Source: Wolfiporia cocos (Eukaryota > Basidiomycota > Agaricomycetes > Polyporales > Phaeolaceae). From it: a stretch of DNA of 64,000 nucleotides. The stretch's first letter is position 1. Every line of letters starts with the position of its first letter. The position numbers and the translations under genes were made by a program. Positions 1 to 12,832 of the stretch are shown here, piece by piece. The notes below the pieces were generated by a model. That model saw nothing but the letters and a program-made list of their open reading frames with translations, searched no databases and was not told where the DNA came from. The stretch covers positions 3,038,001-3,102,000 of the forward strand of contig JACCLO010000007.1 in NCBI GenBank assembly GCA_029448655.1. Direction: 5' to 3'.

Positions 1-853
1 ACTCACTTGGTGCCCCTCCACATCGATTCCTGCACAGCATAATGCGCTCAAAGTGAGTCGTTCTCCTCTATCGTCTGGGCTCACCGCCGTCACAAGAGGC
101 CCCCGCGATAGGCCCAGATTAGAGTCTGAATTGCACGCGTGGCCACAAGCGCCCTCTTAGCCGATCTCGTAATCCCGTCCGTTCATTCGACGGTAGTCGC
201 CGTCTCTGCTCACGAGGACAGAGGTACGCGAGGCTTCGTGATTCCTGTTTCAAGGAGGTTCGAATACCATCGGCGGTCGCGGCTGTACCAGCGAGTGCGC
301 ACGGACCTGGTCAGCACATATAAGAGGGCGAGCGAGGCGAACGTTGTGCCCAGCGGGTTAGCCCTTCATCCTCTCGTCCACGTCACCCTTCTACTTGTAT
401 TGTGACCTTGTCGACTCGGGTCAAGGCTCCACCACCCCTCTTTGGGTGTGCTCTTGCTACGCGGTGAGTTGTCTGCCAATCCTGCGTTGCCCAAGTGCTT
501 ACAGTCACCTGCCCCACAGGTTGTGACCGTTTGCAGCACGGGACAGCGTGTCCTGCTGCTGGCCGCTGGCAGCACCACCTCCGCCCTGCAGAGCATTACC
601 GCATCGCAAACGTGCTAGGTGAGCCGTTCGCTCCTATACGCTCGTCTGAAATCATTCACTTACCACGTCCATTCGCGCCCTACGGCGTGCCGAGTACCCA
701 TCGTTACCACCGTTTTGCCACGCTACGCCCGTTGATCGGTGAGTTATCGGTGTCCTCGTTCTGGATGATCGTGCTCACGTTGCATGTGCCCGGTGCCGTC
801 CCTCAAGCCGGTCGTGAGACCTCAGCTTCTTGTCGGACCCGTTGTGCTTGACA
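1..853. other. Gene-free GC-rich stretch
   Basis: No reading frame here looks like protein, and no intron-joined chain could be built. The open frames seen are short, overlap on both strands and have no recognisable motif. The last part leads into the first copy of a diverged repeat that begins near 854. I see no RNA gene. Confidence 0.5.
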
Positions 854-2160
854 GGTCATGCAACATGGCTCATATGCCATTGCTTGTATCCCACCATCGC
901 CGGTGAGCATCCTGCATTTCACCCTCATACTCATCTTTGCAGCCGATTCCGGCCACGTCACGGCGTCCGCTTGACCATCGCCGTCGCTTTCGCGCGCGCG
1001 CGCTATCGTTCGGCCCTCCACGAATCGGACGTTGTAGATCGTTGTATAGATTTATTGATTGTGTACGACGTTACGCGCAGTACATGGCACGTAGTGTGCA
1101 TTCTCGTAAATTGCACTAGCAGGCCCTTGTAAGGCACCGCGGCACGACACGCGGCCATCATGTCAAGCCGTCCTGCCGCCCATCGTCGCCTCCAAGGCAG
1201 TATCACCGTAGAACATGTCGCCCGATGCGCAGCGTGCCCTCGCTGGGCACAAGTTGAGGAAGCACCCACCTCGGCACCCGTCCCGTGCGCCCCGTTAACG
1301 ACCTCCACGGCACGACTTTGGACGGTGCGGTGCGCGCAGCCGCGATGCATCTGAAGTGGCCTACGGTGCACGCGCTCGATGTGGACTTGTCCGGTCCCGT
1401 TAGTGTCTCTTGTGAACCGGTCACGCACCTCGCGATGGGACGTACCACGTAGCGTGGCGTACGATTCTGAAACGGGGACCCGTAGCGCGTCACGGCGTGA
1501 TGTTCGGGCACCATGACGGGTCCCTCCGCCATCCACATTGCGCACCATGAGCAGCGGCGGGTGACGACGTACCCATGGGCCATGGCCCGTTAGAAGCCAC
1601 ACAAGTCCGCCGCTCGCCGCATCGAGGTCCACACCTTGAACGTGCTGTCACGCTCGCCTCCATGCAGCGCGAGCTTGACGAGTCCATCCAGCACGCGGCG
1701 TTGGGATAGAATCGAAAGGGAAGTGCAGGCCGCGTGCGTGCGCTGCTGGCTCCATCAGCAAGGCAGTCGCCTACCAGATCGTACCGCCCGCTGCCCACCA
1801 ATCTGCGTGCCGTCCCAGCCGTCGTGCATGACTCACCGTCCCAACGCCCCACCACGCCGAGAGCATCCTGGGTTGACCTCAATATCGACCACCGCAGAGG
1901 CTGCGAACGATCTAAAGTCCTGTACGCGAACAACGGCGGTGCCGTGTACCTGAGTGCACCTCCCTGCCTCGGATGTCGTCGTCTCCCTCGTGCGCATCGG
2001 CCGAGACGTAGGCGTTCCACTCGTCGGGGACTGCGGAGGGCGACGTCTGCGGTGCATCAGCCAGAGTGCACGCCGACCCCGGGCGCATGCGCGGTCGTGG
2101 ACGGAGTCCCGATCGACGCGGACACTGCGTGCATGCGGTGAGGCAGCCAGACGGCATGGA
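854..2160 (+). repeat. Diverged long repeat, copy A
   Basis: This copy is collinear with 3721-4895. Shared anchors include the segment starting ggtcatgcaacatggctc at 854 (copy B 3721), the block around cacggcgtgatgttcgggc near 1492 (copy B near 4364), and the block starting gtcgtggacggagtcccg at 2094 (copy B 4818). The two copies differ by many substitutions and indels and have different spacing (about 1240 versus 1100 nt between the same anchors). A further shared block, gaggacgcggaggcacgg near 2388, lies after the last anchor here but before it in copy B (near 4729), so the order was rearranged. No coding capacity is kept. It is probably an old duplicated transposon remnant; its class is unknown. 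Confidence 0.7.
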
Positions 2161-3720
2161 CGACGCAGCGAGCCACTCACCGTCCTCCCCCGACAGGCTC
2201 GCGTGCCCATTCACGTTCCTCTTCGCGCCCGCGCCCGCGCGTTCCATCTCTTTTACGATCTCGTTGAGCAGAAACTTGACCAATTTTCGTGCGCGTCCTG
2301 ATCCATCAACCGCGGAAGAGCTCGGTGAGCGAGCGCAGCGCGGTATGCTCGGAGTACGGCAGAGGCTGGGTCGATCACAGCAGGTGGGAGGACGCGGAGG
2401 CACGGACTTGGGCCAAGCGAGGCGTGCGGCAAGCAGAGTACAAAATACGAAACGTTTACTTGCGAAGAGTAAAGAATTTTAAAAATTGTAACCAGCCACA
2501 GTTCGAGAGTAGTCTGAATCCAGTTGCACATCCCGACGACGCGTGCCACAAAGTGCACCAAAGGACAATCCACCCGTTTCCACACCCTGCACCGCCGCCT
2601 GATTCCCGCTCGGGCGAGGCCCGCATCCACAGAGCACGCCCCTGGGCCCAGGTGGTGTGTGAGATCCCTCTGTTGCGTCCCACACGAGGGACGCATAGAT
2701 CAGGCGGGGACAACGGCACTGACGATGCTTACTTTGTCCATGCACGCCCACTTTCGGTAGGACCGGAGGACACGTCTCAACCCGCGCCCCGAACTACACC
2801 CACCAGGCCCTCTGCCGCGAGGGGAGCCGCGGCATCGTTGGGCGGTCTGGAGGGCTACGGCCTGCGAGAGATTGCTGTTGTCCTCCTGGGCCGTTTCAGG
2901 CCCGGCCCGGCTAGGGCGCGGTTGCTGGCATTGAACTATATCTTGCTGGTATTTAACGTTCGGACCTTCCCACTCGCAGAGCGAACGCGCGGGGCATCCT
3001 GTGCGTGGCGAGGATTGCCGCCTTCGTGCTGTGGCTGGTCGTGAGGAGAGAAAAGAAAAGAGGACGCGCTGGTAGTGGCAGTGCCCTCGATCAGGCAAGT
3101 GTGGTTCACGCTGCATGGGCTGTTTACGAGCTGGCACTTTGCTCTTCGTCAGCCCGTGTTTTGTTCCGAGAATATGCTATCTTTCCGTCGTCGTTTTCGC
3201 TCGTGCGAGCAACTTGGCCTTCCATCTCGTACAGACTGAACCGTCGCATGCATGTTCGCCCGACGACGAGGGAGCTTGAAGAGGTAACCTTACACTTCGT
3301 TCCATGTATATCGGATGTGCGGAATCATATAACCCGCCGCTGCGCTTTCAATCCTCTTGACCTGCCATGCTCTGAACCAACGACCAAGAAACCCTGGACG
3401 ATGGGGGCTATTGTCGTATCGTCTTTGCACCGTGCACCGCTATCCAAACACTTCTGTTCGCTCGTAATCTCCAACATCCAAATCGTCTCCCTTGTCACCG
3501 CTCGCAGCCGCTCGCTCGCTGCGGCGCAGGGTTAACAGCCGTCGTCGTCGATCTCCTGGCCGTTCGTATAGCACCCCACCGGGGAGACGAGGTAGATCAC
3601 CGTGCCCGGTCCAGCTCGCCGCATGCGTAGGCATCCGGTCGACAGTGAGTGCGACGAGCCTGACACCAGAGGTACGGTCGCAACATCTTGGCCCGTGCTC
3701 AGCACTCATTGGGTCTGAGG
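2161..3720. other. Spacer between repeat copies, no gene seen
   Basis: The DNA between the two diverged repeat copies contains one displaced shared block (about 2388-2440). The remaining open frames are overlapping and without recognisable protein character. I see no RNA gene or regulatory structure I can support. Confidence 0.45.
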
Positions 3721-4895
3721 GGTCATCCAACATGGCTCTTGCACGATCGCCCGTATCCGCCCGTCGCCGGTGAGCCGGTTTTTCTCCTAGGCCTTTCGCA
3801 CACTCTCATCTCATCGATACAGTCTGTTCCGACCACTGTGCGCGCTGTGAATCGTGCACTATCATATGGCCCTCTGTGAATCGGACGTCGTGTATATTGC
3901 TGAATAAACCTATTGACCGTGCAGGATGATACGTGTAGCCCACGGCACGTAGTGTACGATTCGTAAATCGCGCCTGCAGGCCCCTGCAGGGCGCCGTAGC
4001 CGGATGTGCGGCCATCCGTCGAGCCGTCCTGCCACCAAGGCCGGACGCAACGCGCAAGGCTGCAGCGGACGTCGACGCGGCACCGCGGCACGCGTGCATC
4101 GTCGCCCAACGCCTCGACCGTAAAACATGCCGCCCGACGTGCAACGCGCTCTCGCCGACGCGCCCGGGACGATTCAAGGGAGCACGCACCTGAGGAGCCA
4201 TCCCGTGTGCTCCGCCGACGACCTCCTTGCGCGGTGGACCGCCGCTGGGCGATGTGTTCGCGCCAAGGTGTGGGGCGACCGCAGCAGCTTGTGAACGGGT
4301 CATCCACCTCGCGATCGGACGCACCGTGTCGGGTACGATTCCGTTAAGAGGATTTGCAACGTGCACGGCGTGACGTACGGGCACCATATCGAGCATTCGC
4401 GTTGGATACGATGAGCGGCGAACGTGTCCAGCCCAGATGCAGGCACGTACAGCGTCGTCTGGGGAAAGAGCAAGCAGCGTGAGTGCGCTGCTGGCGTAGA
4501 GGCGGCTGCCTCGTCCGTAGGCTGCCAGAGTTAGTGGGCGAGAGATACTCACCGGCGTGCGGGCGTGCTCTGGACGGCGCGGCGTGGGCAGCAGATGGCC
4601 CCAGAGCAGTCACAAGAGGTGCGAGTCGCGCAGGTGCCAGGGTTGCTGTGCTTTCGAACGACGTCCGCTGCGTGCGAGGTGCTTGCGAGGACGGGCGCGC
4701 GGGCGTCGTGGATGTGCTGGGTGGACGGGAGGACGCGGAGGCAGGGACTCGAGCGAGGCGAGGCGTGCGGCAGGTAGAGTAGCAAGGGCAGACCCGAGCC
4801 GCCACCGAGCGTGCACGGTCGTGGACGGCGTCCCGATCGACGCGGACACTGCGTGCATGCGGTAAGGCGGTGAGGCGGCCAGACGACGCGGCGAG
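3721..4895 (+). repeat. Diverged long repeat, copy B
   Basis: Second copy of the repeat at 854-2160, in the same orientation. Similarity is strongest at the start (ggtcatccaacatggctctt), around 3885 (gacgtcgtgtatattgctg, matching 1028) and at the end (block starting gtcgtggacggcgtcccg, 4818). The block gaggacgcggaggcaggg (near 4729) precedes the final anchor here but follows it in copy A. No frame is shared between the copies, which fits a decayed non-coding or mobile sequence rather than a duplicated gene. Confidence 0.7.
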
Positions 4896-6128
4896 CCACT
4901 CACACACACAACGCTGAATACTGGTAAAACGGCAGACGCTGTTTTGGCTAGCATTCGGCGGATTTCGTGGCCAGGCCAGAGAGATGATGTCGAGTACGAA
5001 TCAGACTGCAAGGGAATGTCCGAGATGAGATGGAGCTCATCTAGATAATTTTATTTGCCTCCGCCCTGAGGGTCCGAGAGAGAACGCATCGCCACGGGAG
5101 CCATCCAGAGCAGACGTGTCTGCGAGGATCGCCGCGTCGGCCAAGCTGTCCGGGGCATTTATAGGTCAAATCTTGAAATCCGCATCCAGCGTCGACGACA
5201 ACGGACTTTCTGGCTGCGTTTCATTCGTCTGGCTCGGATAATGGTCACGGGCTAATAGCGCTGGAGTCGCTCGAGGACAACGGCGCGCAGTGGCCCTCGT
5301 CTTCTCAGAAAGAAAGCAGCTGCGCAGCTTCAACTAGATACACTTTGTACATTACTCTACCAGAAAATGTGAGGATCCACCATTGATAGTTCCTGCACCG
5401 GCGCTGCAGCTACGACGCCGCCTTGTCGTATCAAACAATGCCACCAGATGATATTCAAACACTATCTATCTCTTACAACATGCACACACGGCAAACCAAT
5501 CGCATAAGACAACGCTAACCACAAGGTCGGCGACACGCGCCGTCGCCTTTTGTACACAGATGATGACGATGACGACGATGAGGGGTCGGGATGGGAAATA
5601 ATCGTGTCCTGTGGTATGCAGGCACTCTACTACACGCAAACGGAATCAGGGGTGTGCGCGGACGGGGCGAGGGTAGCGGTAGACGTGGGGTGGTGGTGGT
5701 GGTGTATACTCTGTGGGGCGCGGGGCGGTAACGGTAACGAGTGCGCACTTCTAAATCATGCAACGACGGGCCAGCACTGTCCGAATGGAGAACCTCTATG
5801 AACGTGAAGTAGAATCAATGCAGTGTACGATAGGTGACGCGTATGTAGTTGATGGTATGCTATGGATGCGGCGGCGCGGGCACGGCGCGGAGCGTTCGTT
5901 TCAACCAAGACGAGAGCAAGCCGGGACGAGATGGTGAGGGTAGATGGAAGGGGTGGAGGAGGAAAGGGAGAACGGGTAGGAGAGCAGGGCGCGAGACGCA
6001 ATGGGGCCGAGACTTCTAGATGCACGGGACATTTTGTGGGAGATGAAGCACGAGAAACGGGGCGGAGCACGCAGGCAGAGGCGGCGGACATAGGGTGTGC
6101 GACGGGGGCAGCGTCGCCAGCGGTGTTT
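4896..6128. other. Intergenic region with simple repeats, no gene seen
   Basis: Contains short microsatellites (gatgacgatgacgacgatg near 5565 and a tgg-rich run near 5690). The region from about 5800 to 6128 is the likely 3' flank of the minus-strand ThrE-like gene, which ends at 6129. No gene could be supported. Confidence 0.45.
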
Positions 6129-9100
6129 TTATAAGGAGAAGATCCCTCCGGCTCTACGACGCGACTGGACGGGATGGACGATGACGAGCGAGATGCCGAG
6201 GCCGACGGTGAGCCCGATCGAGACCGAGACGAGCTGCAGGGCGGTGTCGAATCCGGAGAGGTACGAGTCGTTCGCGGACGTGCCGCTCGTCTCGTCCGAC
6301 ACGAACGAGAACAGGCCGCCGTTCGCCAGACCCGATGGCAGCTGGAACAGAATGCCAGTGATCTACACGCGCGCGTCAGCGACAGTCGCGACAGCCAAGA
6401 GACGGAGCACTGACCATGACGACGAAGGCGTTCCCTCTGAAGAAGCGGCCGTACACGTTGGAGACAAAGCCGACGGCAAGCCCACCGACCGCAGCAGAGA
6501 TGTCGCTCTGGTTCGGGAACTTTGTGCCGGTAAAGTGGTTGCACACCCAGCCGATGCACGAAACGGCCACCGCGAGGAGCTGCACAGTCTGATCAGAACA
6601 CGGCTCGTCAGCTTCCAACGGTGAACGCTCACAGTCTCCTTCCGGTAGTACGGAGCCTGGTTGCGCAAGCTCAACGACAGCGAGTACAGCGGCACCGTGA
6701 GGAACGCTGTGATACCCTCCGAGGTCAGAATCGACTCCAACCAACGCGAGCGAGACACGTACCCCACCAGAGCGACGGCGTCTGCTGGTACCACGGCCCA
6801 TCGGGATGGTGGCTCGATTGGCACGTCAAGTCGTCCGCGCCAGCCAGCCGATGCTGCGTGATCTTCGAGTACGCCGTGGCGCCGATCGACAGCCCAAAGC
6901 CGAGGAAGAGCGAGTAGATGATCGAGAAGCACACGCGCACCGCGCCCGAGACGATGTTGCGCGACGCGAGCTCGAGGCTCCCGCACAGGATGATGAAGCC
7001 CTGCGACAGACATGAAGTGGTGAGTCGCGACCGGGTCAGCTTCCGCTAGGAGACGTACGGGCAGGATGAGCACGATCGACGCGGCACCGATCGCGGTGTA
7101 GCAGAACTTGTGCGAGTCTGCGAGCGCCGCGGCGATGAAGCTGAACAGGAGCGTGACCGTGATCCTGTCGGGGTGCGGTCGTCAGCACGCGTCGGGAGCG
7201 GCGGAGCCCACGCGGGCAGGGACAGGGGCAGGGCAAAAAGCGCGGACACCTACTCGAAGATGTTCGAGTACAGCTCGTTGCGCGCCGCGAACACCTGGAT
7301 GACGATCAGCAGGCAGCCGAGCGGGAACGAGATGAGCGAGTCCACGAAGGAGCCGTTGAACGACACGCTGCAGATCGACGCCGAGCAGAAGCCGCCGATG
7401 ATGACCAGCTGCCAGAACTTGTACAGCTGCGGCTTGCGCATCAGGTCGTCGAGCGCGATGCTCGCGTCCTTGACCGAGATGTCGTCGTGGATGACCTTCC
7501 AGTAGAGCGCGTACGCGTCCTGCAGCTTCCCGATGTCGAGCGCGGAGCCCTGCCGGATGAACTTGATGTTGGACGTGCTCGTCGTCGCGTCGTCGAACGA
7601 GATGAGCATCACGTCCGGGAGGTACATGCACGAGAGCGGGATGTCGAGCACCTTGCCCGTCGCCTGTATCTGCGCCTGCAGCCGGTGCGTCGGCCCGCCA
7701 AACATCATCATCGCGCGCGCGAGCTTGAGGATGAACTCCTGCCGCTGCACGATCTCCGCCACATGGCGCGTAATCTGCGCCGCGCACTCCGTCAGCCCCG
7801 CACACAGCGCAGCAGCAGCACAAAAGCGCACGCACGTAGATCTCGGCCTTCTTGCGCTTCTTGAGCTCCTTCTTCCGCCGCTCGCGCTCCTCCGCCCGCT
7901 TGATGCGCTCCTTCTCGCGCTCGAGCCACTCGTCGTCGCTCGTCGCGGGCGTGCCGGGCGTGCTCGGCGTACCCGCGCGGCTCCACCCGCGCTTCGGCAG
8001 GTCGCGCAGCACGCCCGTCCACTTGGTCCGCCCGCTCTTGGTGCTCTGCGGCGAGTCGTCCTCCTCCTCCGTGATGAAGTTCATCGGCAGCGACGACGTG
8101 CGCAGGTGCGACGGGTGCGCGGGCTCCGACGGCGAGTGCCCCGGCGAGTCAAAGTGCATGCTCCGCGGCTGCGTCAGCGCCGCCTCTGGCTCCTCGACGA
8201 CCTCCTTCGTCTGCGGGAGGTTGCTCTCGAGCGAGTACCTGCACCGACTCGTCAGCGTCGCCCGCCGCCAGTCAGCATGCACACTCACCGCGAGAGATGG
8301 TACCCGGGCCGCTTCACGCTCGGCGCGAGCGTCGAGTGCTGCGGCGCCGCGGCGCCCGCGATGTTGCCCGTGCTCGCGATGAGCGGGCCAAACACGCCCG
8401 CGGCGTTCCGCGTCTGCGACGGGCGCGAGTCGCCCCACGGCTTCGGGATGCTGATCTTCGGGAGCGTGAGCGACACCGCGGACCCGTTCGCGGAGCCCGC
8501 CCAGCGCGGGCGCTCGCCCTCCGCCGCGGCCGCCGCGCGCTCCGCCTTGGCGCGCCTCCGCTCCTCCTTCTCTCGCGCGCGCCGCTCCGCCTTCTCGCGC
8601 TTCAGGTCGCGCTCCGATGGCGGGAGCAAAAAGTCCGTCGTCGCCGTCGACTCCGTCGTGACCGTGCGCGTCGCGGGGAAGTACGAGCCGCCGCCGCCGT
8701 CGAAGCTGCTCCGCGTGCTCGTCGGGGCGAGCGTGTGGCTCGACGCGTCCGCCGCGTCGTACAGCTGCAGCAGCGCGCTCAGCACGCCGCCCCCGCGCGG
8801 CTGCACGGGCGCGTACGCGCGCTCCGCGCCGCGCTCCACGTCCGTGTCCTCCCCGCTGACGGCCGTGCCCGCCTCCGCCTCGCTGCTCGACGCGCTGATG
8901 ATCGGCAGGCGCCACCGCCGCCGTGCCTTCTTCGTCTCGCTCGCCTCCGCGCCCGCGCCCGCGCCGGACTTGCGCTTCGCGACGCCGCCGGGCGCCGCCG
9001 ACTGCCGGCGGCTCGCGCGCCCGCTCGCGTCGTGCTCCTCCGAGTGGCGGCCCCACCCGGGGACGTGCACGTGCCCGCGCACGCCGACGTGGCCCCACAG

Positions 9101-10692
9101 CCCGCGGCGGTGCGCGCCGACGACCTTCTGCGCCTGCTGCACGCTGTGGCGCTCGGTCCCCGCGCCGGGCAGGCCCGCGGTCTCGGAGGGGTCGATGAAC
9201 GCCTCGCCGTACACCTCGTGCGACGGCGAGGGGAGCTCGGACGGCGGCGAGGACGAGGTCGTCGAGAGCGAGTCGTGCGTCACGGCGGGCGAGAGCTGGG
9301 CCATGGACGCGGGCGACTCGGAGCGGTGCCGCTCGAGCGCGTCCGTGAGGGCGTGCAGTGCTTCGGGCTGGAAGAGAAGTCAGCATCGGCATCGAGGCGG
9401 CGGGAATTTGAGATAGGAAGCAGTAGAAGGCTGCGCAGCCTCTGACGTGTATTGCAGGGCAGAAACAAGCTATAACCAATCATCGATCAGACGCCCCGCG
9501 CGGGAACCCGCGTATACGCCCCGAAAGTGCGGCGACAATGAGATGTTGCGTAGCAATTTCCGCGCGCGTGTGTGCGCTCGCCCATTGCCCCACCTCCAAC
9601 GGACCAGCAGCGCATGGTGCTCACTGCTGTGGCCTGACAGAGAGGCCCCGGAGCGCGTCGCGGACATAACGCACACGGCCGGCGTCGGCTGTGCAGCCTC
9701 ACGACCAGCGCGCGGCGCGGCCCACGTGAGCCGCCACAACGGGCGCGGACAAACTGCGGGATCGCCACACAGCGCCTTCAAAGATAGGATGGAGCTCCAC
9801 TGTGATCGCGATGCGCGGACATCCGCGTATACGCCCCGAGCGTGCGGTGACAATGAGATGTCGCGTAGCAATTTCCGCGTGTGTGTGTCCGCTCGCCCAT
9901 TGCCCCAGTCCCAACGAGAGCAGCAGCTACCGTTGGCCAGATGTATCAGGTCAACGTTTTGCAATTTGCACTTTCGCATTTAACACAAATCGGCGCCGTG
10001 CAGCTGCTGCTTTGAGCAGTTAGGCCGCCTATAGCTGTGTAGCGCAGGTACCAAGTCTCGGGAGCAAGGTTGAGAGCTTCAACCTGAGCCTTCGTACTGG
10101 TACAACACAGCTATGATTGCGATTACCAGCGGCTGCGCGACATCGACGTGCGGTGTAACAAGCGTGAATGCGTCGGTCGATACGGCCGAGGGACGAGAAG
10201 GAGCCGCGTCGAATGCAAAATGACAAATGCAAAATCCCACACCAGCGTGTCCGCTCGCTGCTGTGGCAGGCCCGGCACGCGTCGCGGACATGACGCACAC
10301 GGCCGGCGTCGGCTCTGCAGCCTTGCGATCGGCGCGCGGCGCGACCCACGTGTACCGCCACGACGGACGCAGGCAAACTGCGGATGACGGGGATCGCCGC
10401 ACAGCGCCTTCGTAAACACAGGGTAGATAAGCGGGAAACTCACATTCAGGCCGTGCTCGTCGAGGGCGCGGGGTGCGTCGCGCTCGTCGTCCCACTGGAC
10501 CTTGCGGGGAGTCTTGGTGCCGCCGGACCTGCGGGTGCCGCCCGGGGGGCGGTTGTCGGCCGGGTCGGTGGGGTTGCGGGAGGGACTGCCGGAGTCCATG
10601 ACGAGGGTGGTGGTGGAACGGGTGCTCGTCGGGCTGGGTGTGGTGCTCGCGGCGAGCACGCTCTCTATGGATGGTTGTACACGGGGAGACAT
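6129..10692 (-). CDS. ThrE/DUF1212-family membrane transporter (PRM10-like)
   Basis: Predicted multi-pass membrane protein of the ThrE/DUF1212 family, which includes the yeast pheromone-regulated protein Prm10. Family members are thought to export small solutes; the substrate here is unknown. The rebuilt CDS is complement of 6129-6362, 6415-6579, 6633-6706, 6763-7000, 7059-7164, 7254-7774, 7836-8238, 8289-9367, 10444-10692. It sums to 3069 nt, 1022 aa, all GT-AG. Residues 1-577 are a low-complexity, charged cytosolic region with an RE/RK-rich coiled segment. The family core starts at residue 578 (ITRHVAEIVQRQEFI) and is followed by the characteristic MMMFGGPTHRL and a second set of helices containing KFPNQSDIS and FQLPSGLANGG. 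The acceptor at 6580 is one of two in-frame options. Intron 1 is 1076 nt against 50-89 nt for the other seven. The family call is very secure, the transported molecule is not. Confidence 0.93.
9511..9781 (+). repeat. Intronic repeat module, copy 1
   Basis: Made of a left block (cgtatacgccccgaaagtgc at 9511) and a right block (cggacataacgcacacggcc at 9661). The same two blocks recur as 9826-9920 and 10249-10411, but there they are separated by about 330 nt. Copy 1 appears to be the uninterrupted state. Confidence 0.75.
9826..10411 (+). repeat. Intronic repeat module, copy 2, with internal insertion
   Basis: The left block at 9826-9920 and the right block at 10249-10411 repeat copy 1. Between them lies extra sequence that is absent from copy 1. 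Its ends near 9956 (ttttgcaatttgcac) and 10237 (aatgcaaaatgacaaatgc) are imperfectly inverted, which suggests a small MITE-like insertion that separated the blocks. No clean target duplication was found. Confidence 0.55.
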
Positions 10693-12832
10693 GGCATGAG
10701 AAAGGGAGAGAAGGAATGGAGGCGAGAGGAGAGGAATGGAGAGTGTAGGGGTATAGGATATAAGTGCGGGGCAAAGAACGGACGGCAGGACTCACAGAAA
10801 GGCGGCGTGCGGATGCTTTGAACGCTGGACGGAAGTAGTCGAGGAGAAGCCGCTAGCGTTCGCGGTGGGCAAGTATCAAATCGAGAGGAAGCTGAGTCGA
10901 TCGGGTTGTGAGGCGGGCGAAACACCAAGAGGCAGATGGTGCTGAGGCAGATGGTGCTGCGAGAAGAGAGAGCGCAGCAGAGACGCGACCCTGCGTCTGC
11001 CGGGCACACCGCGGCCGGACGCAGACCAGGGCCTCTGCCGGACACCAGGGCCTCTGCCGACCACGCCGTGGTGGAGCATTGGCCGCTTGACGTCAAAGGG
11101 TCCTCCGCCGAGCCCGGCCCGCGGTGCCGCACCCTCCCCGCCCAGCAGCAGCCCCGCGATCGACCCCAGGCGCGCCGCCTGCGCTTTTTGGGGCATCGCT
11201 TTTTATATCCACCGCCGCCATTCGTCAATGCCTGGTCCCATGGCCCATCTGTCGTTCAAGCTCTGCCACGTCCCTGCAGACGACCGCCACGACATCACGT
11301 ACGCACCTCACATGGCCTGCCCGCATGCGCATCAGCGTCGCAGCCGCATCACCTCGTCGCCTCCGCCGCCGCGTTGTCGACTTGTCGATCAGCCAGATGC
11401 CGATCCGAATATCAATTGCTCGTCGCGCCGATCAAATATCGTCGTCAGGCGCCCAGTCCCGCGCCGCTGCGCAGCGACCACCACCACGCGCGGTCTCTCG
11501 CTGCGACGCCTCAGCGCGCGGAGCATCACAGAACGCATCGCGCCTCGAGGCCCTCGACGCCTTCGACCCCCGCTCGCACGCACGGACCAGGACTCTGCGA
11601 CTCGCAGTCGCCTGCTGCTTCTCTGCTTCCCAGCCCCAGCTTCTCCCTTGTGGCGTCGGCAGCCATGAATTTGCTTGTCCACGCCGCCTCACGTGCAGCG
11701 GCGGACGCTCATCTCGAGCTCGCCGCGCAACGAATTGTCAATACGTGCTGCGCCAGCATTCTGCTCGCACCGGCCACCTGCATGCACGCCGCAGCGTTGC
11801 CCATCGCGACTATCGATGCAGGGGACCACACCGGTGCCGTGCTCGCCCCCACCGCGCCCATCGATGCAGAGAACCGCACGCCTCCGCTTACGTGTGCCCC
11901 TCGCCGACGCGCGCATGACGTCGCCCGCTCCCTCGCTCTCAGGCCCGGCGGTAAGCTTCTCCCCCCTTCGATCGCCGACCGTGCCCTGCCTGCCCTCGCG
12001 CATGACCACCCGTCTGTATTGCCCCCCGGCGCGCGCAGCCCCGAACCTGCCCACCCCAGCCGGCCGCGCACTTCGCTGTATACCCCCGCGTTCTGCGCGC
12101 GACTCGACGCGCGTTCTGGGCGTCCCCATCACGCGCACTCAGAACCGCGAACCGCGAACCGCGATTCGTGATCAACAAAACGCAGCCCGCTCCACGTCGA
12201 GCGACCGAGGTGCGTCGCTAGCGGGCCGAAGGCGCGTCCGCCAGTGCGTTCGCACACTAGCCACGCATCTGGGCGCCCAGATCGGTTCGCGGCGACCCGT
12301 CTCCCTGCCTCTTTTTTTCTTTTCTCCTCTGCTCTGCACGCGCAGAAGCACGCACAGACAGACTGCGGAGCGGTTCGCGCCCATTAATTGTTATTTCCAG
12401 CCCCGGCGGCGGCGCGGTGCGACCCCCAGCCCCGTCTGGCACTCACACGCGCGAAAACTGCCTGCGCGGTGCGTTCCGGTGCCCTCGGTATGTCTATATC
12501 GGGCTCCACTCTGCACGGGCAGATCCAGATGCCGCTGCTGTCATTGCGAACGCGAACGCGAGCAAGCCGCACCCGGCGGTCTCACACTATCAGCTTGCGA
12601 GCAACAGGTCCCGCGCGGCCTGGGGTATGACATCTTCCCTCTCTGTTCTCTATTTTCCACCCTCCATTCTCGCTGGAATCGGATTAATGCCACCGGGCTG
12701 CGCTCGACTGACAGCGGAGGGGGGGGACGAGAATGCCGTGCAAGCGCTCACGAGAGGTCTTTGATCTGTGTTTTCTGCACGGGGCAGCATGCAACGCACG
12801 CGTCTTCGCGAGCCGGCACGATGCGCAGAACG
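10693..12832. other. GC-rich region with stop-poor frames, no gene supported
   Basis: Very long plus-strand open frames occur here (for example 10936-12171 and 11675-13138), but they overlap in different frames. They have arginine/proline/alanine-rich composition with no domain, and stop-poor frames appear on both strands. That is what high GC content produces by chance. The part just above 10692 should hold the promoter of the minus-strand ThrE-like gene. Confidence 0.5.

Larger units (their letters stand above)
9368..10443 (-). other. Oversized repeat-filled first intron of ThrE-like gene
   Basis: The donor reads ctgaat|gtgagt and the acceptor ctcttccag|cccgaa; both are in phase 0 and join the N-terminal exon to a frame that continues the family sequence. 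The intron is 1076 nt. It holds two direct-repeat modules: 9511-9606 matches 9826-9920, and 9622-9781 matches 10249-10411, each at clearly more than 80% identity by eye. No protein or RNA gene is visible inside it. Confidence 0.85.

Noticed and set aside
7182..9479. A 765-codon minus-strand frame and 627/382-codon plus-strand frames over the ThrE-like gene
   Set aside because: They are other frames of the real exons. The true frame is fixed by the conserved ThrE core and by consistent intron phases.
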